Assembly: GCF_009765875.1 (NCBI RefSeq)
Contig: NZ_LMUP01000006.1
Coordinates: 1-64,000, forward strand
From: Pedobacter sp. L105
GTDB lineage: Bacteria > Bacteroidota > Bacteroidia > Sphingobacteriales > Sphingobacteriaceae
Direction: 5' to 3'
Length of the DNA stretch: 64,000 nucleotides
This document shows positions 36,682 to 45,400 of this stretch, one piece after another. Each line of letters begins with the position of its first letter. Position 1 is the first letter of the stretch. The translations under genes and the position numbers were made by a program. Under the pieces are notes generated by a model, which was not told where the DNA came from, made no database searches, and was given only the letters and a program-made list of their open reading frames with translations.

Positions 36682-38727
36682 ATGTTTAAAAAATTAACGG
36701 TTATTGTTTTAATTGCTTTGACTACAAAGTGTAGCTATTCTCTGCCTTTCCATCGTGTTTTGGCGCCATCTCAAACCATTCATATCTTATATGGTCATGG
36801 AAATGAGATGATCTATTCGCTGAAAAGTGGTACAATGGATGTGATCATTCATCAAAAAGCTATTCTTTATCAGCTGTACGGAGTGGTTAAAACCGGTGGA
36901 AAGACCATCTCCTCGAAAGATTATACCTTGCGCACTTATAAACAAATACCTATTACAGATCATCTTGGAAAAGGAATTAAACATATCGTTACGCTAAGTG
37001 GGGCAGGGCTGCCGGAGATGAGGCAGGTATTTTATACTTATCCAGGAAGAGTGTATTTCTTTGCAGAGATAGAGTTGAGGGGAAATAACCTGTCGACAAA
37101 TTATATGGCACCGCTGGTTGGGCAGTTTATGTCTGTTGGAAATGAAGCCCGTACTTTGTTTGTCCCTTTTGACAATGATACTTTTATCAGTTATGATGCA
37201 AAACCATTTGCTGGTACTATGGTAAACACCAGTTCTGAAGTGGGTACTGTGTATGATAATAAAAGTCGTGCGGGTATCGTGACTGGTTCTGTGGAACATG
37301 GTTTATGGAAAACAGGTGTAAAAACTTCTGCCGGTAAAGGCAGTGCTCCTCAGCTGGAAGTATGGGGAGGTTATACCGAAGAAAGTGTAACCAGAGATTC
37401 TATTCCCCATGGGATGGTTAGTGGAGATGTGGTTAAATCGCCAAAGGTATTTCTCGGCTTTTTTCCCGACTGGAGACAGGGACTGGAAGAATATGCAAAG
37501 GTTAACCGTTTGCTTGATCCGCCTTATGTTTTTAACTGGAAGAAACCAACCCCTGTTGGCTGGAACAGCTGGGGTGTAATGCAGGATAAACTTACATATG
37601 CAAAAGCCGTGAAGGTGGTTGATTTTTTTGCAGACAGTTTAGCCGGTTTTAGGGTAGGGCACACTGCTTTTATTGACCTGGATTCTTATTGGGATAAGCT
37701 GGTTACAAATGGTGATGACCGCATGCTGAAGCAGTTTGCTGATTATTGCAAATCAAAAGGATTGGAACCAGGTATCTACTGGGCACCATTTACAGATTGG
37801 GGAGATAAAAATAACGGCGACCGAAAAGTAGAAGGCAGTAATTACCATTACAGTGATTTATGGACAAAAGTTGGCAAGGGTTACCACGACCTGGATGGCG
37901 CCAGGGCACTCGATCCCACACATCCTGGTACAAAACAGCGGATAACATGGTTTATGAACAGGTTTAAAGCCTGTGGTTTTAAAATGATAAAAATTGATTT
38001 TCTGGGGCATGCGGCCATTGAGTCTGACCATTTTTATGACCCGCGGATCACTACGGGTATGCAGGCTTACAGGGAAGGGATGGAATATGTAGTTAACCAG
38101 CTGGATAGTAAAATGTTTATCTATGCTGCGATTTCGCCCAGTTTAGCTACCGGCAGGTATGTGCATAGCCGCCGTATTGCTTGTGATGCGTTTAAAACGA
38201 TAGCCCATACCAGTTATACCTTAAACAGTTTGAATTATGGCTGGTGGCAGACTTATCTGTATAATTATGTAGACGCAGACCATATCGTTTTCGCTAATGA
38301 ACCCATAGGAGTAAACCGGGCAAGGCTGCTTTCATCTATCATCACAGGTACAATGATCACCGGTGATGATTTCTCTGTTCATGGGCCATGGTCATCGCGG
38401 GCAGGCCATTTTTATCAGGACAAGGAATTGCTGCGGCTGGTGCAAAACGGGAAAGCCTTCCGGCCGGTTGAAGGGGATAGCGGTAACGGTACTTCGGAAA
38501 TGTTTACGAAACAGATTGGCCCTGATTTTTATCTTGCTGTTTTTAATTACGGAACTAAGGCTAAAAATTATCCTATAAACCTTAAAAGAATAGGCTTGTC
38601 GCCAGCTGGCCATTATCAAATCTCTGAGCTGCTGCAGCATGGTGCTGTTCCTATCACAGGATCAATGCACATTAGGGTAAATGGGGCCGATGCTGTGTTG
38701 TATAAGTTTACCAGGGTGCAACATTAG
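36682..38727 (+). CDS. clan GH-D glycoside hydrolase (alpha-galactosidase-like)
   Basis: This 681-residue secreted protein has a signal region ending about residue 20, a beta-rich N-terminal domain (to about 280) and a TIM barrel. The barrel begins PTPVGWNSWG, the hallmark of GH27/GH36 alpha-galactosidases. Likely nucleophile: Asp in MIKIDFLGH. Likely acid/base: Asp in RRIACDAFKT. A C-terminal beta domain closes the protein. The exact subfamily and sugar are uncertain; alpha-galactose or alpha-N-acetylgalactosamine release would fit blood-group or plant-type Fuc/Gal glycans. It is the last gene of the fucose locus. No clear terminator follows. Confidence 0.82.
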   Translation: MFKKLTVIVLIALTTKCSYSLPFHRVLAPSQTIHILYGHGNEMIYSLKSGTMDVIIHQKAILYQLYGVVKTGGKTISSKDYTLRTYKQIPITDHLGKGIKHIVTLSGAGLPEMRQVFYTYPGRVYFFAEIELRGNNLSTNYMAPLVGQFMSVGNEARTLFVPFDNDTFISYDAKPFAGTMVNTSSEVGTVYDNKSRAGIVTGSVEHGLWKTGVKTSAGKGSAPQLEVWGGYTEESVTRDSIPHGMVSGDVVKSPKVFLGFFPDWRQGLEEYAKVNRLLDPPYVFNWKKPTPVGWNSWGVMQDKLTYAKAVKVVDFFADSLAGFRVGHTAFIDLDSYWDKLVTNGDDRMLKQFADYCKSKGLEPGIYWAPFTDWGDKNNGDRKVEGSNYHYSDLWTKVGKGYHDLDGARALDPTHPGTKQRITWFMNRFKACGFKMIKIDFLGHAAIESDHFYDPRITTGMQAYREGMEYVVNQLDSKMFIYAAISPSLATGRYVHSRRIACDAFKTIAHTSYTLNSLNYGWWQTYLYNYVDADHIVFANEPIGVNRARLLSSIITGTMITGDDFSVHGPWSSRAGHFYQDKELLRLVQNGKAFRPVEGDSGNGTSEMFTKQIGPDFYLAVFNYGTKAKNYPINLKRIGLSPAGHYQISELLQHGAVPITGSMHIRVNGADAVLYKFTRVQH

Positions 38728-38815
38728 TATTTGCTGCCATCCAATTCCCGTCAATTATATTATTTTCCTGAAAATGCTGTAAAGCGGAATGTTTTAGCTA
38801 TTATGCGATGCAACG

Positions 38816-38844
38816 AAAAAAAGCCCATCTTTCGATGAGCTTTT
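38816..38844 (-). terminator. terminator of tRNA-Met
   Basis: Read leftward, AGCTCATC pairs with GATGGGCT around a GAAA tetraloop and is followed by seven T. It begins just after the tRNA 3' end. Confidence 0.9.
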
Positions 38845-38846
38845 AG

Positions 38847-38920
38847 TAGCGGGAAGCAGGATCGAACTGCCGACCTCAGGGTTATGAATCCTGCGCTCTA
38901 ACCATCTGAGCTACCCCGCC
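38847..38920 (-). tRNA. tRNA-Met (CAT)
   Basis: The reverse strand folds as a 74-base cloverleaf. The acceptor stem is GGCGGGG/TCCCGCT with two G-U pairs, the D arm starts GCTCAGA, the anticodon loop is TTCATAA (anticodon CAT) and the T arm is GGCAG-TTCGATC-CTGCT. CCA is not encoded. The pairing at the acceptor end argues against the initiator form. An isoleucine tRNA with a lysidine-modified CAT anticodon cannot be wholly excluded. A terminator follows directly. Confidence 0.92.
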
Positions 38921-39025
38921 ATGGGGAGGTTCTTTTTTAAAGAGTTGCAAATATAGAATAAAATACTTTTCTTTAGAAAAAAATAAAAAAATAATCTACA
39001 AATAACAAGATATAAGCGATTTAAG

Positions 39026-39406
39026 ATGTCAGAAAAGAAAAAGTTTACACTGGAATATGAGTTAAAGTCGTCTCCGCGTATTTTGTTTAGCTTTATTAGC
39101 GAGCCCAACGGTTTATCACAATGGTTTGCTGATGATGTAGTTTTCCGTGATCAGGTCTATACTTTTACCTGGGATGATGAGGTGCAAAAAGCAAAAATGT
39201 TAAGTTTCAAAGAGAATAAAATGGTAAAGTTCAAATGGATTGATGACGAGCCGCAATGTTATTTTGAGATGGAGATTGTGCAGGACGAATTGACTAATGA
39301 TGTAGCCCTGTCTATCACAGATTTTGCTACTGAAGATACGCTTAAAGAAAGAACACAGATCTGGGATAATCAGATTACCTATTTGCATAGCGTAATTGGT
39401 GCATAA
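39026..39406 (+). CDS. START-like domain protein (SRPBCC superfamily)
   Basis: A 126-residue cytoplasmic protein without a signal peptide. The pattern matches small START-like proteins conserved in Bacteroidota: an N-terminal strand KKFTLEYELKSSPRILF, a helix with SEPNGLSQWFADDV, several beta strands and a long C-terminal helix ending LHSVIGA. These proteins bind hydrophobic ligands or act as Aha1-like co-chaperones; the ligand is unknown. It starts about 105 bases from the divergent tRNA-Met and precedes the lptF-like gene by 155 bases containing a perfect inverted repeat. Confidence 0.85.
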   Translation: MSEKKKFTLEYELKSSPRILFSFISEPNGLSQWFADDVVFRDQVYTFTWDDEVQKAKMLSFKENKMVKFKWIDDEPQCYFEMEIVQDELTNDVALSITDFATEDTLKERTQIWDNQITYLHSVIGA

Positions 39407-39484
39407 GGCTTATATCAACACAATTATCAATCTTTAAAAGCGTTAAGCTGATGCAGGTTTTAGCCGCATATTTTTATTGATTAT

Positions 39485-39537
39485 GAAACCATCATGATCT
39501 TTTTACTTTTTGTAATCTTTAAGATCATGATGGTTTC
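39485..39537. repeat. perfect 17-bp inverted repeat before the LptF/G gene
   Basis: GAAACCATCATGATCTT (39485-39501) and its exact complement (39521-39537) flank a 19-base AT-rich loop. It ends 24 bases before the TTG start of the permease gene and 79 bases after the START-like stop. Without a following T run it is more likely an operator or leader hairpin than a terminator. Confidence 0.7.
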
Positions 39538-39561
39538 AGTTGCATTGTATACATTTGTACA

Positions 39562-40989
39562 TTGAAAAAGATTCATAAACTACTACTCCAGGCATTCATC
39601 AGACCATTTTTCGTCACTTTTTTTATCGTGATGTTTATCCTGCTGATGCTTTTCCTGTTTAAATATGTTGATGATTTAATAGGAAAAGGGTTTGAATGGT
39701 ATACTATCCTGGAGCTGATGTTCTATGCTTCGGCCTCCAATGTGTCCATGGCCTTGCCGCTGGCCATATTGTTATCTTCCATCATGACTTTTGGAACGCT
39801 GGGAGAGAATTATGAGCTGGTAGCTATTAAATCGGCAGGCATTTCCCTGCAGAAAGCGATGATGCCGCTGCTGATCCTGATCATTGGTATTGCTTTTGCC
39901 TCTTTTCTATTTTCTGAATACATGTTACCAAAGGCGAACCTGAAGTATGGGTCGCTGTTATGGGATGTGCGGAACAAAAAACTATCTTTTTTAATCAAGG
40001 AAGGCGTATTTAACAACAGCATACCCGGTTACTCTATTCGTGTGGATAAAAAAGGTGAGGATGGAACTACACTGACGGGGATCATGATCTACGACCATAC
40101 CGGTAACAACGGGGTTGCCAAGATCATTATTGCGAAAGATGGAACCATGAATACTACCAGGGATAAGCAGTACATGGTGCTTAAGCTCAACAATGGGATC
40201 AGGTATGAAGAATCCAGCGGTCAGGATGCAGCCTATAATCCAAGACAGCAGTTTACCAGGATGCGGTTTGGGCAAACGGTACAGAAGTTTGACATTTCCA
40301 GCTTTAAGATGAACAGGACCGATGAAAAAAGTTTCGGATCTAATAACCAGATGCTGAACCTGAAAGGATTGACGCATAAAAGGGATTCGCTGACTAAAGA
40401 ACTGGATAGTGTAGACCGTTTTGCGAGGCTAACTATCGGAAGTTATCTGAAGCTCAATAATTATACAAAAGGATATACAAAAGTTAAAATAAAACCCATT
40501 GTGATTAAAGGGCCAATTTTGAACAGTATACCACAGGATAGAAGAATGACTGCGATGCAGGGGGCTATAGATCAGGCCTCATCGATCAAGCAAACCACAG
40601 AAGGCAGGCTTCCCGATCATAAGGACCGTGTGGGTAACCTGATCAGGATCAGGATTGAATACCAGCGTAAATTTACCCTGGCAGTTTCCTGTTTGATGCT
40701 GTTTTTTATCGGTGCCCCACTGGGCGCTATCATCAGAAAGGGTGGCCTGGGTTTACCCGTGGTGATGGCCATTGTTTTCTTTCTTTTTTATCATATTATA
40801 TCTACAGTAGCAGAGAAATCAGCTAACCAGGGCAATATCAATCCAATACTCGGCATATGGATGGCTGTGATTGTGCTGACGCCGGTAGGAGGCTTTTTAA
40901 CCTATAAAGCTACTGTGGACTCTGCTATTTTTGATATTTCAGTATACAAAACATTCTTCAATAGCCTCTTCAAAAAAAAGAAGAACTAA
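39562..40989 (+). CDS. LptF/LptG-family permease (YjgP/YjgQ)
   Basis: A 475-residue inner-membrane protein with N-terminal transmembrane helices (about 15-35, 60-85, 100-120), a periplasmic beta-jellyroll domain (about 130-350) and C-terminal helices (about 365-455). YjgP/YjgQ features are LPLAILLSSIMTFGTLGENYELVAIKSAG and FIGAPLGAIIRKGG. With an LptB ATPase it would drive LPS extraction to the periplasmic bridge. Translation must begin at TTG 39562 (MKKIHKLLL), as no ATG precedes the first helix. F versus G is not decided. Confidence 0.92.
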   Translation: MKKIHKLLLQAFIRPFFVTFFIVMFILLMLFLFKYVDDLIGKGFEWYTILELMFYASASNVSMALPLAILLSSIMTFGTLGENYELVAIKSAGISLQKAMMPLLILIIGIAFASFLFSEYMLPKANLKYGSLLWDVRNKKLSFLIKEGVFNNSIPGYSIRVDKKGEDGTTLTGIMIYDHTGNNGVAKIIIAKDGTMNTTRDKQYMVLKLNNGIRYEESSGQDAAYNPRQQFTRMRFGQTVQKFDISSFKMNRTDEKSFGSNNQMLNLKGLTHKRDSLTKELDSVDRFARLTIGSYLKLNNYTKGYTKVKIKPIVIKGPILNSIPQDRRMTAMQGAIDQASSIKQTTEGRLPDHKDRVGNLIRIRIEYQRKFTLAVSCLMLFFIGAPLGAIIRKGGLGLPVVMAIVFFLFYHIISTVAEKSANQGNINPILGIWMAVIVLTPVGGFLTYKATVDSAIFDISVYKTFFNSLFKKKKN

Positions 40990-41133
40990 AAACCCAAATA
41001 ATAGCCGCTTCCCTTCCTTACTTAAGGATGATATATAAACATTAAATATTATCATGGAAGGTTGTAACTTTGTTTAACATTCTTACGTATGGGTAATATG
41101 TTATATCTTTAAATAAGAGGAATAAAGCTCAAA

Positions 41134-42348
41134 ATGGAAATTAAACTGAACGCAATAGAAGATGCTATTGCAGATATAAAAGCAGGTAAAGTGGTGATCG
41201 TTGTTGACGATGAAGATCGTGAGAATGAGGGTGATTTTGTTACCGCTGCTGAGAATGCTACTCCTGAAGTGATTAACTTTATGGCTACCTATGGCAGGGG
41301 CCTGATCTGTGCCCCGCTTACTGAAGCCCGCTGCGATGAGCTGAACCTGAATTTGATGGTGGGCAAAAATACAGCTCCCCATGAAACGAATTTCACTGTT
41401 TCTGTAGATTTGGTTGGCCATGGCTGTACCAGTGGTATTTCTGCGTCAGACCGCTCTAAAACTATGCTGGCATTGATTAATCCGGATACTGACCCTGAAG
41501 AATTGGGCAGGCCCGGACATATCTTTCCTTTGCGTGCCAAAGATGGCGGCGTATTGAGACGTGCCGGACATACCGAAGCAGCAGTAGACCTGGCCAGATT
41601 GGCTGGAATGGCTCCTGCAGGGGTAATTGTAGAGATCATGAAAGTTGACGGAGAAATGGCCAGACTGCCAGACCTGATGCTAATCGCTGCACAACACCAG
41701 TTAAAAATAATTTCTATTAAAGACCTGATCGCCTATCGGCTGAGCAAAGAAAGTTTGATCAGGGAAGAGGTAACGATCAACCTGCCGACAGAGTGGGGCG
41801 ATTTTAAAATGACCGCTTATACCCAACTGGAAAATAATGCTACCCATCTGGCTTTAAGTAAAGGAGAATGGACAGCAGATGAAGCCGTTCTGGTAAGGGT
41901 ACACAGCTCTTGCGTTACAGGTGATATTTTTGGCTCCTGCCGATGTGATTGCGGCCCTCAGCTGCACCGCGCTATGGAAATGATACAGGCGGAAGGTAAA
42001 GGGATTGTTGTCTATATGAACCAGGAAGGCCGCGGTATTGGACTGGTAAATAAGTTGCTGGCCTATAACCTTCAGGATGCCGGTTTTGATACCGTTGAAG
42101 CAAATATACAGTTGGGCTTTAAAGGCGATGAACGTGATTACGGCGTGGGTGCACAGATCTTAAGGGCACAGGGTGTTACAAAAATGCGACTGATGTCAAA
42201 TAACCCAACAAAAAGGGCCGGCTTAATTGGTTACGGATTAGAGGTTGTAGAGAATATTCCGATTGAAATTCTGAGTAATACGCATAACGAAACTTATCTG
42301 AAAACCAAAAGAGATAAAATGGGTCATACCATTATGAAACCATTATAG
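41134..42348 (+). CDS. ribBA: bifunctional DHBP synthase / GTP cyclohydrolase II
   Basis: A 404-residue fusion. RibB (1-200) has [25 protein letters not shown] and the [13 protein letters not shown] helix. RibA (about 205-404) has [19 protein letters not shown] with three zinc-binding Cys, and [11 protein letters not shown]. The enzymes make dihydroxybutanone phosphate from ribulose-5-phosphate and open GTP, the two entry points to riboflavin; RibF at 56-57 kb completes FMN/FAD. I looked for an FMN riboswitch in the 144-base upstream gap and saw none. A 26-bp palindromic terminator follows. Confidence 0.96.
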   Translation: MEIKLNAIEDAIADIKAGKVVIVVDDEDRENEGDFVTAAENATPEVINFMATYGRGLICAPLTEARCDELNLNLMVGKNTAPHETNFTVSVDLVGHGCTSGISASDRSKTMLALINPDTDPEELGRPGHIFPLRAKDGGVLRRAGHTEAAVDLARLAGMAPAGVIVEIMKVDGEMARLPDLMLIAAQHQLKIISIKDLIAYRLSKESLIREEVTINLPTEWGDFKMTAYTQLENNATHLALSKGEWTADEAVLVRVHSSCVTGDIFGSCRCDCGPQLHRAMEMIQAEGKGIVVYMNQEGRGIGLVNKLLAYNLQDAGFDTVEANIQLGFKGDERDYGVGAQILRAQGVTKMRLMSNNPTKRAGLIGYGLEVVENIPIEILSNTHNETYLKTKRDKMGHTIMKPL

Positions 42349-42358
42349 TTTCAGCATC

Positions 42359-42418
42359 CGTTATAAAATAGAAAACCTTCATCAGTTGTAATTGATGAAG
42401 GTTTTCTATTTTATAACG
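42359..42418. terminator. 26-bp perfect bidirectional terminator
   Basis: 42359-42384 is exactly complementary to 42393-42418 around an 8-base loop. The outer parts are A-rich on the left and T-rich on the right, so both ribBA and the convergent tamB-like gene can terminate here. Confidence 0.9.
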
Positions 42419-42429
42419 ATTCCATTTTA

Positions 42430-45400
42430 TCAATGCAATTGTCTCATCTTCTTCTGCTCTTCGGTGATCGCATCTTTATTTAAAGACTGGTTGGCATTTT
42501 TCTTTTTCTCTGACTCTTTCTTTTTCTGGTTCCTGCGGTATTCACCGGTAACCTTTTGTAAGAACTCCCTAAAGCTGTCAAATTGCTGTGAATAAGCAAG
42601 TCCAAATGAGGTCACATTTGTGTTTGGGTTAATTCCCGGGTTAGCGAAAATACTTTGTGTGGTTTGTGGTTTATTCGCAATTTTAGCGATCAGCGTACCA
42701 TCTTTTTTGATCAGTGCCTGAAGCTCTACTTCTCCACCAACATTATTTTTTGCAAAACCAATCGTGGAGAAGTCACCGGTAGTATTTCGGTCAATTACAC
42801 CGGCATTTAACACAATCCTGTTATCAAAGAATCTGAAAGAAGCATTGGCTTCACTTAAAGAGCGGATGTTGATATCCACAAAATCAAGATTTAAAGAAGA
42901 CAGTACGTTGTTGAACTGGTTAAACAATAACTCTGTTGCTGTACTGGCCACTCCTGAGGTTACCTGTCTGCCCAGATCTTCTGTGCCGGGGCCGGGGGCA
43001 AAACTACGGCGGATAATTAAACTAAATGCCTGAAGGTTCAGGTTGTTCGGATCGCTGAAATAAGCCTGGAGCTCTTCCTTGATGGATGGATTGGAAGGGA
43101 AGAAAATATCAAGCTTAATCTCAGGCTGTAATAACAATCCTGTCAGGCCCATTTCTACTTCCACAGGAACCCTTAAAGATGAGTTACTGCTGTTTCCCCT
43201 GTTAGCGGCAGAGTAAAGGTCTGTAAGGCCCGCTCTTAGCTCATAGATAGCCTTCAGGTTAATCTGTGCCTGGTTTGGATTACCTGTCCACCGGATGGTA
43301 CCTCCCTGACGTATACTTAGTTTTTTACTGATCACTTCCTGGGCGGTAAAATCGAAACTTCCTGTTTCAATGATATAATCCCCTGTCATATCAAAATCGC
43401 CCAGGCTATTGATTTCCAGGTCGAGGTTAGCATTACCTTTACCGCTTAAGTTACCCAGGGAAGTGAATATATTTGCTGTGCTGCCGGGGTCTACCTGAAG
43501 TTTTAAACTCATGGTTAGTCCGTCAAAATTCAGTTTCCTTTTTGAGTTGGCAGTGGTATCCTTGCTCAGGAAAGTGATGAAATCTTTTCTTGTTACCGTT
43601 TCTGCGGTATTGAGCGGCAGGTTAAAAACTGTTCCCTTTTCGGCTTTTGCATCGATACCGATATATATTTTATTGGTTGGCCCCTTAAAGATAAAGGTTC
43701 CCGTACCGTAGGCTTGCCCAAAATAAGTGTCGTTATCTTTTGCTGTGGTGTTGAGGGCCATGAAGTTTTTAGCCTTAATAGTAATGTCAAGGGTTGGATT
43801 ATTAACATCGTTCATGTCTACGGTACCGTTTGCGGTAGCTTTATTTCCCCCAACATCTGTGAGGACGAGATCTTTAATGTTGATCACACTGTTTTGTACC
43901 TCTACTTTATCATCCAGTGTATACGCAGTTTTTAAATAATTAACTGTCATCTGGGCTTTATCCAGCGTGATATCTCCATTGATCTTCGGCGAATCAAAAG
44001 CACCGGTAACCGTTAGGTCGCTTGAAATATGTCCTTTAAGGTCAGAAACCAGGTCGCTAACGAAAGGTGCCAGCACTGTCGCTTCACTTTCATTCATTTT
44101 GACAGTAAGGTTCAAATCTTTATCTTTAAGATTTACCTTTCCGGCAACTTTAAAGGTTTCCTTATTGTTGGTTTCGATACGCATGAAAGCACTTGCCATA
44201 TTGCTCTCCTGATTAAAAGAAGAGGTATCCGTTAGTGTACCGATATAGGTATCATTAAAATTGAGGGAATCGATTTTGAGGCCATCGATGATGATTGGTT
44301 TGCCAAGCAGCCCGTAAAGTTTGGTCTGTCCATTTACATTACCTGCCAGTTTTACGCCGAGCGTTTTGGTAAAGGGGTTGATTGTTTTGAGGCTGAAAGC
44401 TTTAAAGCCGACCGTTACTACGTCACTGGGATTAGGGGACAGGATACCATCTATAGAGAGTATCTGATTTCCATTTTTCAAATCAAAATTATTGATCTCG
44501 GTTTTTCCGTTTTTAAAATTGATGCGCACTTTGTCCTGTATCGCCCAGTCTTCACTATTGATCTTTAGCAATGATGGGAGAATACTGATCCTGGCGGTGG
44601 TATCTTTTCCAAATTCTACCAGTCCGTTTAAATCCAGCTGATTGGCATCATCGGCATTGGATAGCTTAACGTTTAAGGCCAGGCTGTCATTACGCAGGAT
44701 GTTTGAAATGTTGACATCTTTGATGTACAAACTATCATTCAGGTCTACGCGATCTGAAGTAATAATTGCCTGCAGCTGGTTGGTGGTGGTATTTTCATCT
44801 ACAATGATGTTGTTAACAATTACGCCATTGTAGGTTAGTTTTTTGATAAAGCCATTTAAGGTGGCTATTTTTTTCTTGGAGTCGAAATTCCCTATGAGTA
44901 TGGCCTGGCCATCAATCACCAATCCCGGGGCAAATAATTGGGCTACAGGTTCAAATCGTTTAATGTTCAGGTTAAACTGGAAGATTTGGTCGTTAAACTT
45001 AACGATATCGGTTTTAAGGGAAGGGATATAGGTTTTTGCCAGTGATTTATAATAAGAAGGCAGCGTATTAAGGTCATATTGTCCTCTGATGCTGGCATCC
45101 AGTACATCCGAGCTGATTTTTAAGGTTCTGTCGGCGCCGATGCCTTTAGCCTGTAAACCTACAGAGTCAATGTTATAAACCCCTTTAACATTGTCCAGTC
45201 TTATTTTCTGGATGAGCAGGTTCCCCTGGATGTTGTTCAGATTGCTGCCCGAAAAGTTAGTACTGAAGGTAGCATCAACTTTCAGGGAATCCTGATACAG
45301 GTGCAGCGACTTCAGTTTTGCATTTTTTATGGTCGCTTTGAAATTGAAAACAGGAAGTTTTGGATTTAAGTTTACTCCTCCGTCAAAGTTCAGCTGTACA

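Noticed and set aside
39550..39557. TACATTTG as a promoter -7 element for the LptF/G gene
   Set aside because: It lies only four bases before the presumed start codon, so transcription would begin inside the gene; no -33 element fits either.
40990..41133. Possible FMN riboswitch before ribBA
   Set aside because: The conserved RFN blocks are not present in the 144-base gap; only a lone TAACTTTG resembling a -7 box was seen.
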